Assembly (NCBI GenBank): GCA_021772845.1
Contig: JAJFLF010000342.1
Span: forward strand, 1-11,313
DNA length: 11,313 bases
Source of the DNA: Mariprofundus sp.
GTDB lineage: Bacteria; Pseudomonadota; Zetaproteobacteria; Mariprofundales; Mariprofundaceae
Reading direction: 5' to 3'
Part shown: in pieces, positions 1-7,130 of the stretch
How the letters are laid out: every line of letters begins with the position of its first letter
Numbering within the stretch: position 1 is the stretch's first letter
Notes under the pieces: model-generated
What the model saw: only the letters and a program-made list of their open reading frames with translations
Database searches by the model: none
Told to the model about the DNA's origin: nothing
Translations under genes and position numbers: made by a program

Positions 1-3000
1 AAGGTTACGATATTGAGCACCGCTTACTCATGAAGAATGGTTCCATCAAGTGGGTTCAAGAACGATGTGAAACCTCATATGCAGATGACGGAACTGCATT
101 GCGTTCCATCGGAACCGTGCTCGACATTACTGAGCGTAAAATGTTTGAAGAGCGGCTTAATGCATCTGAAACCCGGTTCAGGGACTTGTTTGAAGAATCT
201 CCGGACCCATGCTGGATTATCAATGAAGATAATCTATTCATGTTCTGCAATCAGGCTGCTTCAGAGATACTCGGCTACGACTCCATCGAAGAGCTGAAAG
301 CAACGCACCCTTCAAAGCTCTCACCAGATCTACAGCCGGATGGGCGCGAATCATTTGAGAAAGCCAATGAGATGATTGCCGCTGCCCACGAACAGGGTGT
401 GCACCGCTTCGAATGGCGGCACCGTCGCAAGAATGGCGAATGTTTCCCTGTCGAAGTGACACTGGCTCAGATCGAGATTGACGGAAAAAAGGAACTCTAT
501 TGTATCTGGCGTGATATTAGTGCACGGAAGAAAACTGAAGCCGAACTATACAATTCCGAGAAAGAGCTCAGGGGTATTTTCGATAGCCTGCAGGATGTCT
601 ATTACCGAACAGACACAGGAGGTCAGCTGGTAAAAATATCCCCGTCTGTTAAGCAACTGATGGGGTGCAGCGCTGATGAAATGCTTGGTGAGGACATTGC
701 TCAATTCTATGTCGATGCAGGTGGCCGAGAAAAATTTCTCGATGCCATGCAACAGGGTGATGGCGTAGTCAGAAATTACGAAGCGGAGATACGAAGAGAG
801 GACGGTCAAACGGCATGGGTCTCAACCAATGCCCACTTCTTGTATGGAGAAAATGGTTCGGTTATCGGTGTTGAAGGATCCATCAGGGACATCAGTGAGC
901 GCAAAAAGCAACAGGGCTTACTGGAAACAAGTAAGAAACGATTCCAGACACTGTTTGAATCCTCCAGTGACGGCATATTCATCTCCAACATGGATGGTGA
1001 ATTTGTCGACATCAACCGGACTTCTTATCAACGTTTGGGATATACAAAGGATGAGTTAATGGCTTTAGGTGTCGGGAAACTCAATCCACCCGAATTCAGA
1101 GCCAGGATCCCAGAAATTATCGCCAAACTCAGGCAACAACGATCAGGCACCTTCGAAACGGGCCATTATCGCAAAGACGGCTCCATCATGCCGGTTGAGA
1201 TCAATACCAATATCATCGAACTCGATGGAGAAGAGGTCTTTTTTAGTGTCGTACGTGATATTTCCGAGCGCAAAAAAACTGAGCAGGAGCTACATCTTGC
1301 CAAGTTCGTCATCGATAATGCGCCACTGAACATTACATTTGTCGATGCTGATGCCCGCATTCGATACCTGAATAAAGCAGGCTGTGAAACACTGGGTTAT
1401 ACACGGGAAGAAGCTCTGAATCTCAGCATTCCGGATATCGACCCCCTTTTCCCCATGGAAGTGTGGGACGAGCACTGGAATGATCTCAAAAATAGCAAGT
1501 CTGTTACTGTGGAGACGCAGCACCAGCGTAAGAATGGCGAAGTTTTCCCTATCGAAGTGTCGGCCAATTATATGGAGTTTGGAGGTCAGGCATACAATGT
1601 GGCCTTCGATCAGGATATCAGCGAGCGCAAGCTGGCTGATGCAGCCCGACAGCGCTTCCGTCTGGCGGTGGACAACAGTGCCGATGCGGTTTTTCTGATT
1701 GATCGAACTTCGATGCAGTTCGTTGATGTGAATGAAGTAGCTTGCCAACAGATGGGTTATACGCCTGAAGAGCTTCTCACTATGGGGCCCGTAGATATCA
1801 AGCCCTATCTCACTCGCGCGCAACTGGAAAGTAAATTTGACCGGGCAATCAGTCATAGCGAAGAATCTACAACGATTGAAACAATTCACGCCTGTAAGGA
1901 TGGCTCTGAGTTTCCTGTTGAAGTGCGTCTGAAGCCATTTAAGGAAAATAACAAACAATTGCTGGTTGCGGTTGCTCGTGACGTTACCGAAAGCAATCAA
2001 CATCGTGATCAACTGGAAATAAGTCAAAAGCGATTCTGGGTGTTATTCGTCTCCTCAAGTGATGGCCTGTTTTTCATTGATATGCAGGGCAACTTTATCG
2101 ATATCAACAGATCTGCATACGAGCGGCTGGGTTATACTAAAGAAGAGATGCTTGCTATGAAACTCACAGAACTCGATCCACCAGAGTATGCTGCAAGGGT
2201 TCCTGAACGCATTGAACAGATCCTCAACCATGGCATGGCGGTGTTTGAATCAGCCCATTACCGCAAAGACGGCTCCATTATGCCGGTTGAAATCAATGCC
2301 CGAGTTCTTGAGTTGGGTGGAGAACAGGTGTTTTTCAGCGTCATCCGCGATATCTCTGAACGCAAACAACTTGAAGAACAGTTGCGTCAAGCCCAGAAAA
2401 TGGAAGCCATTGGTACGCTGGTTGGTGGTATTGCTCATGATTTCAATAACATGTTGGCTGCTATTCAGGGTAACGTCTATCTGGCCCGAATGCAGATGCA
2501 GGGTCATCCTGTAGCGATAGATAAGCTGACCAATATTGAGAAACTGGGCCTGCGTGGTGCTGAGATGGTGCAGCAACTGCTCACATTTGCACGCAAAGAC
2601 AGTGTTGTAATGCGTACATTTGCGCTTAATGCCTTTTTGGATGAAGGAAGTAATCTGGCAAAGACACTTATTCCGGAAAACATTGAGTTTCATACTATCC
2701 TTTGCGAAGAAGAGCTTCATATCAAAGGTGATGCCACCCAGTTGCAGCAGGTGCTAATGAACCTGCTGAACAATGCGGTTGATGCAGTCACTGATGTTCA
2801 GCATCCGAAAATTCGGTGCAGACTCTCTCCTTACAAGGCTGATAATTATTTTTTGAAGAGATATCCTGCACTAGAGGGTAGGCATTTTGCCTGTATCAGC
2901 GTCGAGGATAATGGGCATGGTATTGCTGGCGAAAACCTGGATAAGATTTTTGAACCATTTTTTACCACCAAGGATGTGGGTAAAGGTACGGGACTTGGCC

Positions 3001-3521
3001 TTGCCATGCTCTATGGTGCACTGCAATCACATGGTGGGGTTGTCGAAGTTGATAGTAAGGTGAATAGAGGAACTGCATTTCATATTTACCTGCCCTTATC
3101 TGAAGAAAAATCTGAAAAACACGCACAAGAACTCGCGAACCTCACTGACGGGGAGGGTAAAACAATCCTGCTTACTGATGATGATGAAAATGTACGCAGC
3201 TCAACCTCTGAAGTATTAACCAGCATGGCTTATCACGTGTTAGAAGCGAGAGACGGAGTGGAGGCACTGGAGCTGTTTACTAGCAATCATGAAAAGATTG
3301 ATCTGATTATTTCAGATGTAATCATGCCTAATATGGGTGGGGTTGATCTGCTCAATAGAGTACGTCAAATTGATGAAGAGATGCCGTTTATTCTGGTTAC
3401 CGGTTACGATAAAAGCCAGATGATGAATCAGGGGATTGAGTCGCAGCAGTGTCAGGTTATGAACAAACCATTTGATTTTAATCTGCTGTCGCAATCCATT
3501 AAGGAGCTGACCAGGGAATAA
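1..3521 (+). CDS. multi-PAS hybrid sensor histidine kinase with C-terminal receiver (5'-partial)
   Basis: Hybrid two-component kinase that should autophosphorylate on His and pass phosphate to its own receiver Asp. The reading frame is open from base 3, and codons before the first ATG (base 30) continue a PAC-like end of a PAS domain, so the real start lies upstream. Numbering from that ATG: PAS tail to about 37, then six PAS domains at about 46-167, 176-292, 301-415, 421-534, 541-655 and 664-779, nearly all ending in a D-I-S-E-R-K type linker. The HisKA H-box has the phospho-acceptor H803 in GIAHDFNN. HATPase_c shows an N-box near 908-918, G1 box D960-N-G and G2 box G986-T-G-L-G. The receiver at about 1044-1163 has D1050-D1052, phospho-acceptor D1096 and K1146. 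No membrane segment lies in the visible part, so input is probably cytosolic unless the missing N-terminus anchors it. There is no HPt or DNA-binding output domain. The ligand is unknown. Confidence 0.95.
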   Translation, partial: GYDIEHRLLMKNGSIKWVQERCETSYADDGTALRSIGTVLDITERKMFEERLNASETRFRDLFEESPDPCWIINEDNLFMFCNQAASEILGYDSIEELKATHPSKLSPDLQPDGRESFEKANEMIAAAHEQGVHRFEWRHRRKNGECFPVEVTLAQIEIDGKKELYCIWRDISARKKTEAELYNSEKELRGIFDSLQDVYYRTDTGGQLVKISPSVKQLMGCSADEMLGEDIAQFYVDAGGREKFLDAMQQGDGVVRNYEAEIRREDGQTAWVSTNAHFLYGENGSVIGVEGSIRDISERKKQQGLLETSKKRFQTLFESSSDGIFISNMDGEFVDINRTSYQRLGYTKDELMALGVGKLNPPEFRARIPEIIAKLRQQRSGTFETGHYRKDGSIMPVEINTNIIELDGEEVFFSVVRDISERKKTEQELHLAKFVIDNAPLNITFVDADARIRYLNKAGCETLGYTREEALNLSIPDIDPLFPMEVWDEHWNDLKNSKSVTVETQHQRKNGEVFPIEVSANYMEFGGQAYNVAFDQDISERKLADAARQRFRLAVDNSADAVFLIDRTSMQFVDVNEVACQQMGYTPEELLTMGPVDIKPYLTRAQLESKFDRAISHSEESTTIETIHACKDGSEFPVEVRLKPFKENNKQLLVAVARDVTESNQHRDQLEISQKRFWVLFVSSSDGLFFIDMQGNFIDINRSAYERLGYTKEEMLAMKLTELDPPEYAARVPERIEQILNHGMAVFESAHYRKDGSIMPVEINARVLELGGEQVFFSVIRDISERKQLEEQLRQAQKMEAIGTLVGGIAHDFNNMLAAIQGNVYLARMQMQGHPVAIDKLTNIEKLGLRGAEMVQQLLTFARKDSVVMRTFALNAFLDEGSNLAKTLIPENIEFHTILCEEELHIKGDATQLQQVLMNLLNNAVDAVTDVQHPKIRCRLSPYKADNYFLKRYPALEGRHFACISVEDNGHGIAGENLDKIFEPFFTTKDVGKGTGLGLAMLYGALQSHGGVVEVDSKVNRGTAFHIYLPLSEEKSEKHAQELANLTDGEGKTILLTDDDENVRSSTSEVLTSMAYHVLEARDGVEALELFTSNHEKIDLIISDVIMPNMGGVDLLNRVRQIDEEMPFILVTGYDKSQMMNQGIESQQCQVMNKPFDFNLLSQSIKELTRE
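930..1274 (+). repeat. intragenic PAS repeat, copy 1
   Basis: This PAS domain (residues 301-415 of the kinase counted from base 30) aligns without gaps to the one encoded at 2022-2366. By hand count about 69 of 115 residues are identical. The best DNA match is 1164-1205 against 2256-2297, with 39 of 42 bases identical. The other PAS domains in the protein are clearly more distant. Confidence 0.8.
2022..2366 (+). repeat. intragenic PAS repeat, copy 2
   Basis: Second copy of the PAS unit at 930-1274, exactly 364 codons downstream. It is the last sensor domain before the kinase core. Its conserved core is the shared GYTK helix region, the HYRKDGSIMPVEIN stretch and the VFFSV-RDISERK end. Confidence 0.8.
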
Positions 3522-3654
3522 TCAGAGTATGTCTTAGGGCAGTAGTATCCTTTCTGTTTGCATTAGTCGTAGCCGCGAAACTATGGATATTAGCTTCACT
3601 TATAACATGCAGAGGGATTTGAGTATGCGGGGTGGATCGTTGTTGTCATACTGG

Positions 3655-3680
3655 TGCCATTAAACTGAGTTAAATTGGCA
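3655..3680 (+). other. small imperfect hairpin upstream of the cyclase
   Basis: TGCCA at 3655-3659 pairs with TGGCA at 3676-3680, and TTAA at 3660-3663 with TTAA at 3670-3673, leaving a 2-nt bulge and a 6-nt loop. It sits 33 bp before the cyclase ATG. No T-run follows, so it is not a typical terminator; it may be 5'-UTR structure or chance. The rest of the 192-bp gap after the kinase holds no convincing promoter or gene. Confidence 0.2.
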
Positions 3681-3713
3681 TTAGAATAGCTTTAAGCAGG
3701 AAGGTTTTATCAT

Positions 3714-4616
3714 ATGAAAAACGATCAGGCAGAGAAATTATCAGATGATGCAATAGTGCCTGCAGAATATGATGGCTCGCTGACTACTGAAAAATCAAAA
3801 CGGATTATTATGTTTTGTGACCTTCGTGATTCCACCGATATTCTATTCAACTTCGAGCAGGGTATTTACCGTAATATGTCCGGTTCTGATCAAGAAGATT
3901 TTACGTATGATAAATTTATCCTCGATGTGCATAAAACATCGTATGAATACCTATATCTGGGACATAAAAAAACGCACACGGAAATATATGGTGACGGGCT
4001 GATGGCTATTTTTCCTGAAGATAACACCAAATATATTCTGGAAAACATCTATAATCTGACCAAACAGATGCGTATCTATAATGATTCAACAGGTGTTGGT
4101 GTAACGCAACCTTGTATAGATCTCGGTTTTGGAATTACGCTCGCAGATATTTCTCTTGTCTACTATTTTCTGGATCAACGCTATCACCCGATAGGTATGG
4201 GGGTGCATGAAGCAGCCAGGATTGAAGGCATGTCCAAATTCTATGATGCGCGTGTGTTGATCTCAGATAGTTTTTTCAATGATATTGCTGAATTCATTAA
4301 GGACGATCCCAGGTTTTCTTACCGGTTTATTGACCGGGTACGATTGAAAAACTTTCGTGCCCCAGTGACGCTGTTTGAAATCCTCGTCGATAATGATCCG
4401 CGTTATGAGAATAAAATAAATTCTATCGCTATCTATTCAGAGGCTTATGCCAAATATTGCAAAGAAGATTGGTCGGGCGCAAAAGAGCTATTCATGAAAG
4501 TGTACCACGATTTCGGTTTAGGAACCGGTCTGGTGATGGCAAAGCGCTGCGATATTCTATGCCAGCACCGGCCTAAATCAGACTGGAACGGCATATGGAG
4601 TTTGAAGGATAAATAG
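3714..4616 (+). CDS. class III adenylate/guanylate cyclase-like protein, divergent active site
   Basis: Predicted soluble nucleotidyl cyclase of 300 residues making a cyclic nucleotide from an NTP. The catalytic domain spans about 28-226. The FCDLRDST motif carries metal-binding D36, and YGDGLMAIF carries the second metal Asp, D94. The loop RYHPIGMGVHEAARIEG (156-172) corresponds to the usual substrate-binding and VN-x-AAR segment, and R169 matches the transition-state Arg. Three positions are unusual: E90 stands where adenylyl cyclases have Lys (Glu is typical of guanylyl cyclases), H158 stands where Asp/Thr or Cys is usual, and H165 replaces the transition-state Asn. Residues 235-300 look TPR-like and end in W-N-G-I-W, resembling the tails of many bacterial cyclases. 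There is no signal peptide or membrane segment. A good Shine-Dalgarno (AGGAAGG, 3698-3704) supports the start. The fold is confident; the product nucleotide, and even activity, are uncertain. Confidence 0.88.
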   Translation: MKNDQAEKLSDDAIVPAEYDGSLTTEKSKRIIMFCDLRDSTDILFNFEQGIYRNMSGSDQEDFTYDKFILDVHKTSYEYLYLGHKKTHTEIYGDGLMAIFPEDNTKYILENIYNLTKQMRIYNDSTGVGVTQPCIDLGFGITLADISLVYYFLDQRYHPIGMGVHEAARIEGMSKFYDARVLISDSFFNDIAEFIKDDPRFSYRFIDRVRLKNFRAPVTLFEILVDNDPRYENKINSIAIYSEAYAKYCKEDWSGAKELFMKVYHDFGLGTGLVMAKRCDILCQHRPKSDWNGIWSLKDK

Positions 4617-4649
4617 TTTTCTTTTGGATAGTAATACTCACAAGAAAAC
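4616..4649 (+). other. A/T-rich inverted repeat just after the cyclase stop
   Basis: GTTTTCTT at 4616-4623 is perfectly repeated in inverse as AAGAAAAC at 4642-4649, with an 18-nt loop; a mismatch and two further pairs extend it inward. It begins inside the stop codon. The stem is A/T-rich and no T-run follows, so termination would be weak at best. The remaining gap to the next gene shows only that gene's ribosome binding site. Confidence 0.25.
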
Positions 4650-4739
4650 AGACAAAACCGAGCCCGATTGTATAGAAACGGATGAAAGGTATATCATGCT
4701 AGGATATGGATTCAGCTGTGGTTAAATAGAGAGGGATAG

Positions 4740-5213
4740 ATGCGTAAACGGATCATTGAACAGGATATTGAGAAGGCTGAGGATACAGGTGTTGATTGGT
4801 TGGATCTGGAAAAAATTGCGCAAGTAGAAATTACATCCGAGCAAAAAAAACATCCTATTGAAGCGGCCCTGGTTGCAGATCCCAATTCATTTTGGCAGGC
4901 ATCCATGCGTGGAGAACAGACTATTCGGCTTATTTTTGATGAAGCGCAAGAGATCAGTCACATTCATCTCCTGTTTGAGGATAAAGACGAACAACGCACC
5001 CAGGAGTTTGTCTTACGTTGGTCTTCTGATAAAGGTGAGACCTACCATGAAATCGTCCGTCAGCAGTATAATTTCAGTAGCCCTGATTCCACCTGCGAAC
5101 TGGAAAACTACAATCTCGACCTGACAGGGGTGACCACTCTCGAGTTAATTATCACTCCAGATGTTAGTGGTGGCAATGCCCATGCATCATTAAAGCAGTG
5201 GTCTATAGCTTAA
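4740..5213 (+). CDS. small galactose-binding-fold (F5/8 type C-like) protein
   Basis: A 157-residue soluble protein with no signal peptide, membrane segment or catalytic motif that I recognise. An N-terminal helical stretch (1-30, with D-W-L-D-L) leads into alternating beta-strand segments: E-Q-T-I-R-L-I-F-D-E (60-69), H-L-L-F-E-D (76-81), Q-E-F-V-L-R-W-S (87-94) and a final L-E-L-I-I-T-P-D (133-140). This pattern resembles the jelly roll of discoidin/F5-8 type C modules, and similar short proteobacterial proteins are usually labelled 'carbohydrate-binding protein'; that comparison is from memory. Lack of export makes extracellular sugar binding doubtful, so a cytosolic ligand- or protein-binding role is equally possible. 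The purine-rich AGAGGGA at 4730-4736 supports the start. It lies 123 bp after the cyclase on the same strand and converges with the ATPase gene 56 bp downstream. Confidence 0.75.
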   Translation: MRKRIIEQDIEKAEDTGVDWLDLEKIAQVEITSEQKKHPIEAALVADPNSFWQASMRGEQTIRLIFDEAQEISHIHLLFEDKDEQRTQEFVLRWSSDKGETYHEIVRQQYNFSSPDSTCELENYNLDLTGVTTLELIITPDVSGGNAHASLKQWSIA

Positions 5214-5269
5214 GATTCTATTTTGAATTGATTCTATCAGCATGCTCTACATTGGCGTTGCTTAAAGTG

Positions 5270-6955
5270 TTATCTCCGCATGCGATGAATCGCTGCTGCC
5301 ACTTCATGCAGACGGGGCAGGGCAAGTGTGCCGGTTTTCCAGATGGAGAGGATATCGAGTCCTTTATCTTCCACCTCTTTTAAAGCCAGGCTCAGACCCT
5401 CATGAAGGTTGTCTGTTTTGTGCACGTAGTGTTGTGCGTAAAAATGGATCATCAGACCGATTGCTCGTGTCTGGCCGATATCGATCAGCTGTTCTACTTT
5501 GTTCAGATCAATCTCATGTCGTCCATAAAGCAAGGTGTCGATGCCTCTGGCTTCGATGCTGATCGGTTTTTTACCACGTGCCGGGTTGAGTTGTTTTAGC
5601 TCGGGATGAGGGACTTCCTTTTTAAGCATAGGTGTTAAATCCCTGAGGTGTTGATCAATGCTCTCCTTTTCCACAAGGGCATGGGCTCTCAGCGTGACAT
5701 CCTCAGCTCTGTAGGCATCCATCATGATAACCGTATCACTGACCTCAAAATAATCTCCGGAACCACCCATCACAATCACCGTGGATATACCGAGATCATG
5801 GTAGAGCTCGCACACACGATGTAATAAGGGTGTGATCGGCTCTTTCTCCTTCACAACCAGCTGCTGCATGCGCTCATCACGAATCATAAAATTGGTGGCC
5901 GAGGTATCTTCATCAATCAATAAGAGTGATGCGTCACTGGCCAATGCTTCAATAATGTTTGCCGCCTGCGACGTGCTGCCGCTGGCATTCTCGGTCGAAA
6001 AGCAGCGTGTATCTCTGTCAAAGGGTAGGCGATCAATAAAAGGACTGATATCAATATCTGTTACTGCCCGATTATCTTCGGCACGCACTTTGACCGCACT
6101 GGCATCGGTGGCCACAAGCTCTCGTCCATCGCCGGGAATATGGTTGTAGATGCCGCGCTCCAGTGCATGCAACAGGGTGGATTTACCATGGAAGCCACCA
6201 CCAACAACCAAGTTTACTCCTTGTTTGATGCCCATGCCACGTACAAGCCCTCGGTTAGGCAGGTCCATTGTGCATGCCAGTGAATCAGGCGATATGAAAG
6301 GAATCACATCTGTTGTGAGCGGGCGATCATCAATGCCGCTTCGTCTTGGCAGTCGCGAATGATCAGCGATAAAGGCAATCAGATTGTTTTGGCTAAGCTG
6401 TCCACGCAGATATTCCTGATCTTCGGCTGATTCAATGTGAAACTGAAATTGTTGTTTATCCAGCGACTCAAAATATAGACTCTGTGCGACTACGGCTGGC
6501 AGTTCGTTAAAAAACATCTCCTCGGCATCTTTCGAAAGTATTGTTCGTCCCGCTGCCGGTAGCCCGATGGTTAAGCGTGCTTCAATACCATCATCATGAA
6601 TGCGTAGAGAATTTCTGACCAGTATCTGCTGACCACTGGTTTCAATGCGTACTTCTCCGCTTTTACCAATGCCGCGACGGCCCTTCACCTGCTTCTGAAT
6701 AGCCTTGGATACCGCCCGTGCCAAAAAGTCTTCTGAAGTGATCTTTCTGATGTTGCTGGAATAGAATTCAGCAGGCAGTGCAGCCTCTGCTAATGAAAGC
6801 TGGATGCTGATACGAGAAGCCTGGGCAAATGGATCGCCCTGCACATGATCAATGTTCAGCCTGTAACCATCAAACTGATAAGTGTCCTTCAGCTCCTTAT
6901 AAGCTTTATAGCCTCTTCCGTTGATCTTCTTTAACAGTGCTCTTAATCGCTCCAT
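5270..6955 (-). CDS. ABC-class predicted ATPase (PF09818/COG3044 family)
   Basis: A stand-alone cytosolic P-loop ATPase of 561 residues. The N-terminal domain (1-240) opens with the basic G-R-G-Y-K-A-Y-K segment (13-20) typical of this family. The ATPase core has Walker A G-G-G-F-H-G-K-S-T (252-260), an ABC-signature-like S-G-S-T-S-Q-A (325-331), Walker B L-L-L-I-D-E-D (344-350) and a further strand with VIVMGGSGDYFEVSD (393-407). A helical C-terminal domain covers about 440-561. There are no membrane segments and no linked permease of its own. The trypanosome relative MRB1590 acts in mitochondrial RNA editing (recalled knowledge), which hints at nucleic-acid binding, but the bacterial role is not established. 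The start is supported by GGGAGA (complement of 6961-6966), five bases before the ATG. The gene is divergent from the exporter operon and convergent with the small upstream-strand gene. Confidence 0.9.
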   Translation of the reverse strand: MERLRALLKKINGRGYKAYKELKDTYQFDGYRLNIDHVQGDPFAQASRISIQLSLAEAALPAEFYSSNIRKITSEDFLARAVSKAIQKQVKGRRGIGKSGEVRIETSGQQILVRNSLRIHDDGIEARLTIGLPAAGRTILSKDAEEMFFNELPAVVAQSLYFESLDKQQFQFHIESAEDQEYLRGQLSQNNLIAFIADHSRLPRRSGIDDRPLTTDVIPFISPDSLACTMDLPNRGLVRGMGIKQGVNLVVGGGFHGKSTLLHALERGIYNHIPGDGRELVATDASAVKVRAEDNRAVTDIDISPFIDRLPFDRDTRCFSTENASGSTSQAANIIEALASDASLLLIDEDTSATNFMIRDERMQQLVVKEKEPITPLLHRVCELYHDLGISTVIVMGGSGDYFEVSDTVIMMDAYRAEDVTLRAHALVEKESIDQHLRDLTPMLKKEVPHPELKQLNPARGKKPISIEARGIDTLLYGRHEIDLNKVEQLIDIGQTRAIGLMIHFYAQHYVHKTDNLHEGLSLALKEVEDKGLDILSIWKTGTLALPRLHEVAAAIHRMRR

Positions 6956-6971
6956 CCAGATCTCCCATGTG

Positions 6972-7022
6972 CAAGCTTACATTTCAAACGTCGAACGGGG
7001 TAGGGCGTTTGTGAGTAGCTTG
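6972..7022 (-). other. nested inverted repeats in the leader of the ABC-class ATPase
   Basis: An outer 6-bp pair (CAAGCT 6972-6977 with AGCTTG 7017-7022) encloses an inner 6-bp pair (CAAACG 6985-6990 with CGTTTG 7006-7011) around a 15-nt loop. On the minus strand this lies between the candidate -10 box and the ribosome binding site, so it could be an operator or leader fold. The arms are short and could be chance. Confidence 0.25.
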
Positions 7023-7023
7023 A

Positions 7024-7052
7024 ATCATACGATGTTCAACACATCAACTTAA
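7024..7052 (-). promoter_or_regulatory. candidate sigma70-type promoter for the ABC-class ATPase
   Basis: Reading the minus strand, TATGAT (complement of 7024-7029) matches the -10 consensus in five of six bases. A weak -35-like TTAAGT (complement of 7047-7052) lies 17 bp upstream. Transcription would begin near 7017 and leave a leader of about 60 nt. The -35 match is poor (three of six). Confidence 0.35.
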
Positions 7053-7130
7053 CGCTGCCCTTGGCTGGCTCAGTTGATTGACTCGACTGTCGCCGCTTTC
7101 CATTTTCAGCCCAGCGTTTAGACTGCATAT

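Noticed and set aside
1290..2027. A 245-codon open frame on the minus strand
   Set aside because: It lies wholly inside the PAS-coding part of the kinase and its translation shows no domain; the plus-strand frame has unmistakable PAS motifs, so this is an antisense shadow.
2250..2720. A 156-codon minus-strand open frame
   Set aside because: It overlaps the last PAS domain and the H-box region of the kinase in antisense and has no family features.
3714..5213. Cyclase plus neighbour as a Pycsar-type anti-phage system
   Set aside because: No toxic effector (TIR, transmembrane, nuclease) with a cyclic-nucleotide sensor lies beside the cyclase, and the neighbouring protein is a small soluble beta-fold protein. 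The idea rests only on active-site differences.
7078..7106. Possible plus-strand promoter for the exporter operon (TTGACT, 17-bp spacer, CATTTT)
   Set aside because: The -35 box is good, but the -10 matches consensus in only three of six bases, so I would not annotate it.
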